Positions 50,660 to 58,520 of a stretch of 64,000 bases of DNA are shown in pieces. Position numbers and translations under genes: made by a program. The notes under the pieces are model-generated. The model did no database searches, was not told where the DNA came from, and saw only the letters and a program-made list of their open reading frames with translations. How positions within the stretch are numbered: position 1 is the first letter of the stretch; every line of letters starts with the position of its first letter. The stretch is from assembly GCF_015100155.1 (NCBI RefSeq), contig NZ_JACKZA010000009.1, positions 62,001 to 126,000 on the forward strand, read 5' to 3'. This DNA comes from Acidithiobacillus sp. HP-2. GTDB lineage: Bacteria > Pseudomonadota > Gammaproteobacteria > Acidithiobacillales > Acidithiobacillaceae.

Positions 50660-51306
50660 TGTCGGATGTTCATCACTTGCTGCAGATGCTTCTGCACTTT
50701 GATCATTACCTGCTTTTGTTTTTGCAGGAATACGGGGCTTGGGTGTATGCCCTGCTCTTTCTGATTCTGTTTGCAGAAACCGGGCTGGTCATCATGCCCA
50801 TTCTTCCCGGGGATTCCATGCTTTTTGTGTGTGGCACCCTGGCTGGAATTGGTGCCATGAGCGCACCCTGGCTACTGTTTTTGCTGGTGACAGCGGCGGT
50901 ACTGGGAGATGCAGTCAATTACTGGGTGGGCAAGCGCTGGGGTGTGCATCTGTTTGGCGGTAAGCTGCTGAACATCCGCCATCTGGAAACCACCCATCGT
51001 TTTTATGCCCGGCATGGCGGGAAAACAGTAGTCATCGCCAGGCTGCTGCCCATTATCCGCACCTTTGCACCCTTTGTCGCCGGTATTGCGGCCATGCCTT
51101 ATCGGCGTTTTGTTGTCTTTAACCTGACCGGGGCATTTCTCTGGGTGGGCGGATTACTCGGTGCTGGTTATTTTCTGGGTAGTTTCTCCTGGGTGAAAAT
51201 CCATCTGAACCTGGTTTTGATCGCCATTATTGTGATTTCCCTGTTGCCAGCGGGTTTTGCCTGGTTACAGCAGCGCCTGCAGACCGCCGGTAATCCTGCG
51301 CCCTGA
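50659..51306 (+). CDS. DedA-family membrane protein
   Basis: A 215-residue membrane protein with the DedA pattern: F-A-E-T-G-L-V-I-M-P-I-L-P-G-D-S near 35-50, G-D-A-V-N-Y-W-V-G-K-R-W-G, F-Y-A-R-H-G-G-K-T-V, and R-L-L-P-I-I-R-T-F-A-P-F-V-A-G. Several hydrophobic segments follow. DedA proteins act in envelope lipid recycling and stress tolerance, including undecaprenyl phosphate flipping in some members. The ATG at 50659 overlaps the previous stop by 1 base. Confidence 0.92.
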   Translation: MSDVHHLLQMLLHFDHYLLLFLQEYGAWVYALLFLILFAETGLVIMPILPGDSMLFVCGTLAGIGAMSAPWLLFLLVTAAVLGDAVNYWVGKRWGVHLFGGKLLNIRHLETTHRFYARHGGKTVVIARLLPIIRTFAPFVAGIAAMPYRRFVVFNLTGAFLWVGGLLGAGYFLGSFSWVKIHLNLVLIAIIVISLLPAGFAWLQQRLQTAGNPAP

Positions 51307-51357
51307 ATCTGTGTAGAGTTCGGCTAAAGCCTGCCACTGCCTGTAGGCTTGGCCAGC

Positions 51358-52110
51358 TCAGTTCTTGTTTTCCTGTCGTTCGATGGTCCGCACAATGCGG
51401 CGCTCGGCACGTTTCACCAGCCAGTTGAAAAGCGCCTGCTGATGGGGATCACCAGCGGCAGTATGTTCCGGGTGCCACTGTACGGCGAAAATATCCGGAT
51501 TGTCGGGCATGTCCACGGCTTCGATCACGCCATCTTCAGCGATGGCGTTGATGCGCAGGGACGGGGCCATGTTGGCAATGGCCTGATGATGCCAGGAAGA
51601 TATTTCCAGGGTTTCCCGACGAACAATGCTGCCCAAAAGGGTATCCGGCAGGACAATGACTTTATGCATGATGGGATCCCCGTCATTGTTGCGATGACAG
51701 ATGCGGGTACCAATATTTTTGGGTAAATCCTGCAGGAGGTCACCCCCCAGCGCGACATTGATGATTTGCAGGCCGCGACAAATACCCAATACCGGAATGC
51801 GGCGGGCGATGGCTTCCCGGGCCAGGGCAATTTCTGCTGCATCGCGATCTGGATGCACCATGTACACACTTTCATCACAGGTAGCGCGATAAAACTCCGG
51901 GGAAATATCTCCACCACCCGTCAGCACCAGGGCATCGCAGCGCGACAAAATAATCCGGGCTTCCGGACATTGGGGTGGAAACAAAACCGGCAGACCTCCC
52001 GCCTGGCATACGGCTGCGGCGTACTGGGGCGCAAGGGAAAAAGGTTCGCCGTTCCGCTCATAAGCGCTGAGGGCGATGACCGGGGGTTCCGGAGGTAAAA
52101 TCTCATCCAT
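51358..52110 (-). CDS. Gamma-glutamyl hydrolase-like protein (PuuD/peptidase C26)
   Basis: A 250-residue class I amidotransferase-type hydrolase. The nucleophile elbow is V-L-G-I-C-R-G-L-Q with the catalytic cysteine (about 114), L-T-G-G-G-D-I-S-P lies before it, and the histidine/glutamate pair is in V-Q-W-H-P-E-H. PuuD members cleave gamma-glutamyl-GABA in putrescine breakdown. It overlaps aguB by 8 bp (from the ATG at 52110; an ATG at 52125 is possible), supporting a shared role in polyamine metabolism. Confidence 0.87.
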   Translation of the reverse strand: MDEILPPEPPVIALSAYERNGEPFSLAPQYAAAVCQAGGLPVLFPPQCPEARIILSRCDALVLTGGGDISPEFYRATCDESVYMVHPDRDAAEIALAREAIARRIPVLGICRGLQIINVALGGDLLQDLPKNIGTRICHRNNDGDPIMHKVIVLPDTLLGSIVRRETLEISSWHHQAIANMAPSLRINAIAEDGVIEAVDMPDNPDIFAVQWHPEHTAAGDPHQQALFNWLVKRAERRIVRTIERQENKN

Positions 52111-52975
52111 CGGAAGGGCTTCCATCCAGGCTGAGGATGGGCGCGTACAACTCCGGGCGGCGATCCCGGAATAATCCCCACTCGGCCCGTTGTGCAGCCA
52201 GTTTGGTTAAATCGAGGTCGGCATAGAGGATGCATTCTTCCTGGTCGGCCTGGGCGAGCAGGGCCCCGGTAGGGTCACTGATAAAAGAGCCACCATAAAA
52301 GGTGATGCTGCTTTCCGCGCCGATTTCGTGGCCCACCCGATTCGCCGCTACGACCGGGGCCAGATTGGCAGCGGCATGTCCCTGCATTACCCGGGTCCAG
52401 TGTCCACGGCTGTTGATTTTCGGGGCACGGGGTTCGGAACCGATGGCGGTGGGATAAAACAGGATTTCCGCCCCTTGCAGTGCCATCACCCGGGCGGCTT
52501 CGGGAAACCATTGGTCCCAGCAGATGGCGACGCCAATTCGGCCATAATGGGTGGCGAAAACTTTGAAGCCGGTGTCGCCGGGACTGAAGTAGAATTTTTC
52601 CTGATAGCCGGGACCATCGGGGATATGGGCTTTACGGTACAGCCCCAGATCCTTTCCGTCGGCATCAAAAACCACCAGACTATTAAAAAAGGCGTTGTTG
52701 GCGCGTTCAAAAAAACTCACGGGCAGGACCAGATGCCGGTCTTTCGCCAGCTTTTGCAGGGCGAGTAATGCGGGATGGGAGCTGCGCGGCTGGGCCAGTG
52801 CCAAAAAATCCGGGTTCTGATCCTTGCAAAAGTAGGGTGTGCTGAATAACTCCTGGAGGAGGATGATGTTCGCTCCAGCATCTGCAGCACAATGTATCTG
52901 CTGCAGTGCCTTGTCGATGTTTTCCGCTTCGTTGTCGCCGACTGCCATCTGAATGGCAGCTACTTTTACCTGCAT
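52103..52975 (-). CDS. aguB: N-carbamoylputrescine amidase
   Basis: A 290-residue nitrilase-superfamily amidase that converts N-carbamoylputrescine to putrescine. From the ATG at 52975 the length fits AguB. The catalytic E-K-C set is in L-Q-E-L-F-S-T-P-Y-F (about 42-51), Y-R-K-A-H-I-P-D-G-P-G-Y and I-C-W-D-Q-W-F-P-E. The specificity motif after the lysine matches AguB. No agmatine deiminase (aguA) gene is in the window. It overlaps the PuuD-like gene. Confidence 0.92.
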   Translation of the reverse strand: MQVKVAAIQMAVGDNEAENIDKALQQIHCAADAGANIILLQELFSTPYFCKDQNPDFLALAQPRSSHPALLALQKLAKDRHLVLPVSFFERANNAFFNSLVVFDADGKDLGLYRKAHIPDGPGYQEKFYFSPGDTGFKVFATHYGRIGVAICWDQWFPEAARVMALQGAEILFYPTAIGSEPRAPKINSRGHWTRVMQGHAAANLAPVVAANRVGHEIGAESSITFYGGSFISDPTGALLAQADQEECILYADLDLTKLAAQRAEWGLFRDRRPELYAPILSLDGSPSDG

Positions 52976-53089
52976 GATGCACCCCTGTCCGCAAACTTCT
53001 GGCCGATTCTCCAAATTGGAGTATAGAGGAGCCACCGGGAGGGGCAAGAGGGCCTGATGATCCGAGCAGTTTTCGGGATTTGGCTGAAC

Positions 53090-53401
53090 TCAGGGATGTT
53101 GTGGCGGGTGAAAAGTCATGACGCTACCCGCAGAAACTTCGGACTGATCCCGCCAACGCCAGGCTTGCAGTGCCGCATTTTGTGCTGGGCTGGTGCAACT
53201 GCTGCAACTTCCAGACTGGCACGAACTACCACAGCTTTTAGCTGAAGAGAGAGAAACAGCCTCGACGCGCCCCCGGCTTTGCCAGTAACGCAGCATATCT
53301 TCTACCGTGCTTTTGGGCAGGTTCAAAATTACGGCAATCTGGCTGCTGGTCAGCAGAGCGTGATCACGCAGGCTGTCGCGCACGGCAAACAATGTGCTCA
53401 T
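53090..53401 (-). CDS. feoC: FeoC-like winged-helix protein with a cysteine-rich loop
   Basis: A 103-residue protein from the ATG at 53401, overlapping the feoB stop by 4 bp. The N-terminal 55 residues form the FeoC winged helix (S-S-Q-I-A-V-I-L-N-L-P-K-S-T-V). It then has C-G-S-S-C-Q-S-G-S-C-S-S-C, four cysteines that fit the iron-sulfur site known in FeoC. A tail of about 25 residues follows. It is the last gene of the feo operon. Confidence 0.87.
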   Translation of the reverse strand: MSTLFAVRDSLRDHALLTSSQIAVILNLPKSTVEDMLRYWQSRGRVEAVSLSSAKSCGSSCQSGSCSSCTSPAQNAALQAWRWRDQSEVSAGSVMTFHPPQHP

Positions 53402-55746
53402 GCCGCAGCCTGCTTTTTGACGCTGGCTGCGGGACTCGCTTCCTGGCGTCGCCCATAAATGCGCAGGGCAATGATCAGCAGACCGAAACTCGTCAGAATC
53501 CCGGCTATCCAGGCCAGGGATGCAGCGGGGTGGGCGGCGAAAGTTCCTCCCTGAAAAATGAGGGTACTGGTACCCCAGGCGAGACCGGTGCCGTAAAGCA
53601 GGGAAAACCCCATCCATCCCCAACCGACTTCCCTACGTAAGGCTCCCATGGTGCTGGCGCAGGGCACATAGAGCAATACAAACACCAGGTAAGCAAAAGC
53701 CGAGAGTGGCGTAAAGCCTGCAGCAATGGCTTGCAGGGTGGCGCTTTCTGCGCCGGAGGCCTGCTCCGTTGCAGTGGTGGAAGTCATGGCACTCAAGCCC
53801 AGAGGATCGTCCAGTGTGCGTATAAAGGTCAGGGCATTAGCCGGAATGGTCAGTAGTGCATCCCGCAGTTGGCCGATAATGTCGGGCTGCCGGTAATCAG
53901 CCATCAAATCCGCCGCATTTTGGCGTTGATAAATACCATTGAGGGTGCCGATGACGATTTCCTTGGCTGCCGCGCCGGCAATGAGGCCGGATACGGCGGG
54001 CCAGTTGTCAGTCTTGATGCCCATGGGTGCGAATATCGGAACCAATGCCTGACTGCCCTGGGCAAGCAGGGAGTGATCAATGTCCGTGCTGCGCAAGCCC
54101 TGACTGGTCCAGCCGATGCCGGGCAGGATGAAGAGCACCAGACCGATGACCGCGATGACCTTGCCGACCCGGAAAATAAAGACCTTCAGGCGCTGCCAGC
54201 TTTGCAGGACGACGCTGCGGAAACTGGGCAGGCGGTAGGGCGGCAGTTCCATGACAAAAGGCATGACTTCACCGCGCAGGGCCGTTTTCCCCAGTAACCA
54301 CGCCGTGAGCAGCGCGACCACTATGCCCAGAACATATAAGGCAAATACGACCTGACCACCATTGCTGCGGAAAAAAACGACCGCAAAAGCCATGTAGATG
54401 GTGAGACGCGCCGAGCAGGACATGAAGGGTTGCATCAACACGGTCAAAATGCGTCCACGCGGATCTTCGATAATACGCGCACCCATAATGGCCGGAACAT
54501 TGCAGCCAAAACCAATGACCATGGGTACCAGCGCGTTGCCGGGCAAGCCCATGCGCCGCATCAGGCGATCCATGGCATAGGCGGCGCGCGCCATATAGCC
54601 GGAGTCATCCAGAAATGCCAGAAAGAGAAAAGTAAGACCAATGGGGGGGATAAAGGAAATCACCAGATTGAGACCGCCGCCAACCCCGCCGGCAATCACC
54701 GAAATCAGCCAGTCCGGCAAACCCGCCAGCAGCAGGAGATGACCGGTTCCATGGATGAGCAGGGCCGCAGAAGCCTGATCAAAAAAATCCAGGAAAATGT
54801 TGCCGCCACTGAAACTCACGACAAACACCAGATAAAGAACCAGCAAAAATATCGGTACACCCAGCCATTCATTGAGAACAATGTGATCCAGATGGTGATT
54901 GATTTTTTCACGCAGACCCTTTTTCCCGTGGGCTTGCAGGGCTATACCTGCCATGTCGTGAGCCCAGGAAAAACGCCGATCCATGACCAGGTCAGCGGGA
55001 TCCTCATGACTGATCAACTCAATATGCCGGCGCAAGTCTTTCAGGATTTTCGCGTTCTGATCTGAAGAGGGTTGCGCAGAGCCATCCAGAAGACGCAGAG
55101 CGTCCACCCTGGTTCTGGCAGTGGTTTGTCCGCTTATTGCTGTGCCCAGTGTTTGCAGCGCTTCTTCCACAGGTGCCGGATAAAGGATTGGATGACCCTG
55201 CGGCTTTTTTTGCAAGGCCTCAATCATTCTCTGGAGCAAATAGTCTCGTCCTTTGTTTTTTCGCGCTACCATGGGCACCACGGGAATTCCCAAAGCATTT
55301 TCCAGCTCGGCACAACGTAACTTCCAGCTTCTGGCTTCTGCCTCGTCCGTCATGTTCATGATGAGCAGCATGGGGTGGCCGGTTTCCAGCAATTCGGCGG
55401 TCAAGGCGAGATGGCGTTCCAGATTGGAAGCATCAACAATGTTGACAATCAGGTCTAACGGGGTATCCAGCAGAAAATCCCGGGCGACCCGTTGATCCTC
55501 TCCGCCGCCACCCATCAGGCTGTAAACGCCGGGAAGATCGATAATCGAAACTTTCTTCTTGGCAAGCTGCAGGCTGCCGCTGCGTTTTTCTACCGTGACT
55601 CCCGGCCAGTTGCCGACCTGCTGGTGGGCACCGGTGAGCAGGTTGAACACCGTGGTCTTGCCACAGTTGGGATTACCCGCAAGAACAATGCTTTGTTCGG
55701 ACAGGACCGGGGCTGCTTTTCCCTGACTTTCATGACAAGCACTCAT
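53398..55746 (-). CDS. feoB: Ferrous iron transporter FeoB
   Basis: A 782-residue inner-membrane iron(II) transporter from the ATG at 55746. The N-terminal G domain has G-N-P-N-C-G-K-T-T-V-F (about 25-35), V-E-K-R-S-G, D-L-P-G-V-Y-S and N-M-T-D. The membrane part holds the two Gate motifs (about 350-480, 540-700), including G-F-G-C-N-V-P-A-I. Starts and stops overlap feoA and feoC by 4 bp each. Confidence 0.96.
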   Translation of the reverse strand: MSACHESQGKAAPVLSEQSIVLAGNPNCGKTTVFNLLTGAHQQVGNWPGVTVEKRSGSLQLAKKKVSIIDLPGVYSLMGGGGEDQRVARDFLLDTPLDLIVNIVDASNLERHLALTAELLETGHPMLLIMNMTDEAEARSWKLRCAELENALGIPVVPMVARKNKGRDYLLQRMIEALQKKPQGHPILYPAPVEEALQTLGTAISGQTTARTRVDALRLLDGSAQPSSDQNAKILKDLRRHIELISHEDPADLVMDRRFSWAHDMAGIALQAHGKKGLREKINHHLDHIVLNEWLGVPIFLLVLYLVFVVSFSGGNIFLDFFDQASAALLIHGTGHLLLLAGLPDWLISVIAGGVGGGLNLVISFIPPIGLTFLFLAFLDDSGYMARAAYAMDRLMRRMGLPGNALVPMVIGFGCNVPAIMGARIIEDPRGRILTVLMQPFMSCSARLTIYMAFAVVFFRSNGGQVVFALYVLGIVVALLTAWLLGKTALRGEVMPFVMELPPYRLPSFRSVVLQSWQRLKVFIFRVGKVIAVIGLVLFILPGIGWTSQGLRSTDIDHSLLAQGSQALVPIFAPMGIKTDNWPAVSGLIAGAAAKEIVIGTLNGIYQRQNAADLMADYRQPDIIGQLRDALLTIPANALTFIRTLDDPLGLSAMTSTTATEQASGAESATLQAIAAGFTPLSAFAYLVFVLLYVPCASTMGALRREVGWGWMGFSLLYGTGLAWGTSTLIFQGGTFAAHPAASLAWIAGILTSFGLLIIALRIYGRRQEASPAASVKKQAAA

Positions 55747-56033
55747 GCGGATAGCTCCGTAACCCATATTTTCTGAACCATGCTGTTGCCGATGGCAAAA
55801 CGCGCCCCGTTGATTTGAATGACCACCCCACGTTTGTTGGGGCCGTGGACAATTTGTAGTGCGACTCCCGGACGAATACCCAGCATCTGCAGACGTTGCT
55901 GCATGGTCCGATCACCAGCAATTCGGTCAATGCGCGCGGAGGCAGCGCCGGGTAACTGATCCAGACTGCGTGAAGGGTTTTCAGGAGTGAGATTGTGCAT
56001 GTTCATGGATGAATAGGCTTCCTGATTCAACAT
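55743..56033 (-). CDS. feoA: FeoA, SH3-like accessory protein of ferrous iron uptake
   Basis: A cytoplasmic SH3-like protein of 96 residues that supports FeoB. Family features: R-L-Q-M-L-G-I-R-P-G-V-A-L-Q-I-V-H and I-N-G-A-R-F-A-I-G-N-S. The ATG at 56033 lies directly after the porin stop (TGAATG); an ATG at 56006 would give the more usual length of 87. Its end overlaps feoB by 4 bp. Confidence 0.92.
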   Translation of the reverse strand: MLNQEAYSSMNMHNLTPENPSRSLDQLPGAASARIDRIAGDRTMQQRLQMLGIRPGVALQIVHGPNKRGVVIQINGARFAIGNSMVQKIWVTELSA

Positions 56034-57284
56034 TCAAAAAAATTCGAGGTGCAGACGCAACATGCCGACCAGAGCATCCGGGTAATAACCGGAAGGATGC
56101 TGGATGTATTGCAAATCCGGCTGAATATTGATGTGCTCTGTTACTTTTGCCAGATAAGTGAGTTCATAGCTGGTTTCAGCGGGATGGATGCTGGCTGGTT
56201 CCACATCCAGCCCCGCAGCGACGGCCTCAGGGCGTAGCCAGGCTCTGGCCATACCAATGGAAATGCTGTCGTCCGGGCGGTCTGCTAAGGGATGCCCGAG
56301 CCGCAAGCCCACGCCCAGGTACCAGGGGACGGGATTGAAGTTTTGCGGCGCTGCCCCGGCCTGCAGGAATGCGCCAAGCTGACGTTCATCCGGCAGTGTC
56401 CAGTTTCCTTCGACGATGCCATAGGCACCGGCCGTGCTGGGTGATAAGCCATAAAGTTCGGGGTTGGCCTGCTGGTAGCGCCAGGCACCGATTTTTATTT
56501 CATATTGGCCATATTCATCGGTATTGTCCTCCATATCTTCGTCGGCTTTGTGACCCCAATGCAGTGCGCCTTCCCAGAGAGCCATGTAGCCTCGCTCAAA
56601 CGCAGAGGTCTGGTGCTGTGGATCACCCTGAAAAATCGCTAATTTGTTACTCACATTTTGCGTGTGTGTGCTGACCAGCAGGCCGAGACCAGAATAGGGA
56701 TAGGTAGCAGTACCGGGAACATTGACCGTGATGGTGGGCGACATGCCAAAAGAGCTGTTGATCAATTGCAGGGCATTGGCGGCAACATCAAAATAATAGT
56801 TGACGTCCATATAACCGACCCGGGTGTTGAGCCAGTCATTCCAGCGTTGCCGATAGGCGGCATCGTAAAAACGGACGGCATTGGGCGCCCAGATATTACT
56901 GGCAGTCTGAATGTCACCACTATAGTTTTGCTGAATGCCACTACTGTAAATGCCCATCAGGGAGAGGGTGAATTTGCCTCCCTTCCAGAGCCCGGCTTTG
57001 TCGGTGTCATATTCAGCCCCGATTTGTCCGACAATATTGCCTTCACTGCCCTGCTTGATTCCTCCCGAAAAATTGGAAAAAATCTCGCTGTCCAGATGTC
57101 CCGCCCAGGATAGCCCGTTGCCGATGTGGGTATAAGCAGGTAAGTACTTGGCAGAAAGTCCGGGGGTGTTGGGTATGGAGGATTCCGGGTTGCTGTCAGC
57201 AGCATCAGCGCAACCGATTGCAGGACAGCCCAGAAAAGACGCCGCACAAAGTGCAGTCGCCACGGAAAAAGTCAGGCGAGACAT
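56034..57284 (-). CDS. OprB-type porin at the head of the feo operon (FeoP-like)
   Basis: A 416-residue outer-membrane protein with a signal peptide (1-28) and carbohydrate-selective-porin (OprB) features: H-L-D-S-E-I-F-S-N, G-Q-I-G-A-E-Y-D-T-D, a string of amphipathic strands and a terminal F-F. In A. ferrooxidans a porin gene called feoP heads feoPABC, so it is likely a route for ferrous iron through the outer membrane. It directly precedes feoA, and the promoter with a Fur-like site is just upstream. Confidence 0.85.
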   Translation of the reverse strand: MSRLTFSVATALCAASFLGCPAIGCADAADSNPESSIPNTPGLSAKYLPAYTHIGNGLSWAGHLDSEIFSNFSGGIKQGSEGNIVGQIGAEYDTDKAGLWKGGKFTLSLMGIYSSGIQQNYSGDIQTASNIWAPNAVRFYDAAYRQRWNDWLNTRVGYMDVNYYFDVAANALQLINSSFGMSPTITVNVPGTATYPYSGLGLLVSTHTQNVSNKLAIFQGDPQHQTSAFERGYMALWEGALHWGHKADEDMEDNTDEYGQYEIKIGAWRYQQANPELYGLSPSTAGAYGIVEGNWTLPDERQLGAFLQAGAAPQNFNPVPWYLGVGLRLGHPLADRPDDSISIGMARAWLRPEAVAAGLDVEPASIHPAETSYELTYLAKVTEHINIQPDLQYIQHPSGYYPDALVGMLRLHLEFF

Positions 57285-57315
57285 TGCAGATACGCTCCGT
57301 TATTAGAATATTAGC

Positions 57316-57334
57316 GATAATGATTCTTAATATT
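57316..57334 (-). promoter_or_regulatory. Fur-box-like operator of the feo operon
   Basis: GATAATGATTCTTAATATT matches the 19-bp Fur consensus at 14 positions, including the entire left half. It overlaps the -10 element of the promoter at 57330-57357, so iron-loaded Fur would repress the operon. Confidence 0.72.
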
Positions 57335-57357
57335 ATATAGACTGTTGGCAATGTCAA
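57330..57357 (-). promoter_or_regulatory. Sigma-70 promoter of the porin-feoABC operon
   Basis: On the minus strand TTGACA is followed after 16 bp by TAATAT. The -35 hexamer is perfect. Transcription should start near 57323, about 39 bases before the porin ATG. Confidence 0.7.
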
Positions 57358-57385
57358 TATTTTCGGATTATTTTTTTGCGGGAGG

Positions 57386-57444
57386 CTGGAGCCGATGCCG
57401 GGCCAAAGTCGCGGCAAAGCTTCCCGGCCCGGCATCGGCTCCAG
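57386..57444. repeat. 59-bp palindrome containing the end of the dispersed repeat
   Basis: Two perfect 19-bp arms (57386-57404 and 57426-57444, CTGGAGCCGATGCCGGGCC and its complement) enclose 21 bp. The inner part (GGGCC-AAAGTCGCGGCAAAG-CTTCCCGGCCC, here split) matches one end of the dispersed repeat found at 3843-3992 and 59731-59894. There is no T-run on either side. It may be a solo end of that element or a REP-like hairpin between feo and the thiol-disulfide gene. Confidence 0.8.
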
Positions 57445-57450
57445 ATTGGG

Positions 57451-58083
57451 CTAGTGAAGTCCCTTTAGGGTCTGGGCGAGATTTTTAGCATCCAGAACCT
57501 GCCAGACAATTTGTGGCTGATTGTGGCTATCCATGTAAAGCATGGTAGGGACAGTTTTCTGGCCGGTGGCTTCGAGTATGCTCAGGTTGTTTTTTAGTGC
57601 TTTTTCAGTTGCCGTACTGGGCAGAATTTCCTGGATGGCACCATCATGACCTTTTTCCGTAAACCCTTTTTCATTTTCCCATAGGGCCTTCAGTGGGTTT
57701 TTCGCCTCCAGAATCGCGGCAGCTTTGCCGGTACTGGAAGGTTCCAGAAAGCCCACGGGAACATAGCGTATGCTGAGTTGATCGGGTTTGATCAGGGATT
57801 GCAGTTCCTGGATGAGAAGGTGGCAATAGGGGCAGTTCGGATCAAATATCAGATAAATGATGTGTGGCCCCGAACCTTGGACGAACCAGCGGGTATGATC
57901 GAGTCGCTGCCAGATCTGTGCAGGGCTGGCAGTTGTGCGCTTTGGGGCAAAACTGGCCGCGATCTGGCCCAGCGTCGAGGCTTGGCCAGGTGGACTGAAG
58001 CCGCTTGTCATGAGGGTCATGGAAAACGCTAAGCCCATAGAATAAAGCCAACTTTTTTTGCTCATCAAATCAGAAGAGAACAT
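57451..58083 (-). CDS. Periplasmic DsbG/DsbC-like thiol-disulfide protein
   Basis: A 210-residue exported protein. The ATG at 58083 has AAGGAG 7 bp upstream and is followed by a signal sequence (hydrophobic about 12-30). The thioredoxin fold shows F-D-P-N-C-P-Y-C-H at about 81-89 with the redox pair C-P-Y-C, and a cis-proline in K-T-V-P-T-M-L-Y. Missing the usual N-terminal dimerisation domain of DsbC, it is closer to a shortened DsbG. It may handle disulfides in periplasmic proteins or cytochromes in acid conditions. Confidence 0.85.
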   Translation of the reverse strand: MFSSDLMSKKSWLYSMGLAFSMTLMTSGFSPPGQASTLGQIAASFAPKRTTASPAQIWQRLDHTRWFVQGSGPHIIYLIFDPNCPYCHLLIQELQSLIKPDQLSIRYVPVGFLEPSSTGKAAAILEAKNPLKALWENEKGFTEKGHDGAIQEILPSTATEKALKNNLSILEATGQKTVPTMLYMDSHNQPQIVWQVLDAKNLAQTLKGLH

Positions 58084-58396
58084 GCATGCGCTCCTTGGTT
58101 TTTGCTATCTCCTTGTATTAAAGCAATACTCAGGCCAGTTTAAGCATTTTTCGGAAATCAGGAAAAAAATTGCTTTTCAGACCTTGCCTGTCCCGGCAAT
58201 TCCACCTATATTCCCAAATACGGACTATGGAGCATCGATTTTACTAATGGCTAATATTCGAATTGATTCGGGAGAAGACTGTCTGGTTATTTGGGGCTTG
58301 GCGCCCCAAGCTGCCGGCAGTTTTGATTCGGTGTCGGCCCGCGTGTTCCGTAGTCCGGGTAATTCTCATCGAGCCGAACCAACGTTCGGCTTTTTT
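58084..58396 (+). ncRNA. Possible structured RNA ending in an intrinsic terminator
   Basis: A gap of more than 430 bp precedes the NlpC/P60 gene. It ends in a perfect terminator at 58372-58396 (AGCCGAAC-CAAC-GTTCGGCT plus six T). Upstream (58295-58371) there are further dyads: GGGGCTTGG-CGCCCCAAGC and nearby GC-rich stems. No protein frame or known riboswitch consensus (GEMM, ydaO, TPP, SAM, cobalamin) was recognised. It could be a leader that attenuates the hydrolase gene or a separate small RNA. The 5' end is not defined; a TAATAT at 58251 may be a -10 element. The first part of the gap (58084-58240) shows nothing clear. Confidence 0.4.
58372..58396 (+). terminator. Intrinsic terminator upstream of the NlpC/P60 gene
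   Basis: An 8-bp perfect stem with a CAAC loop and six T. It stands 125 bp before the start codon with no gene ending just upstream on this strand, which points to attenuation or a small RNA. Confidence 0.9.
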
Positions 58397-58520
58397 GTTG
58401 GGTTCAGGGGGTAGCCTCGAAGTTTCTCTTTCAACTTTATGAGAAATGGCAATGTCTCTGCATAATCAGCCCTTGGGCAGATTACGCAGCGGCGATTCCC
58501 AGGTGATTCTGGAGATAAGA

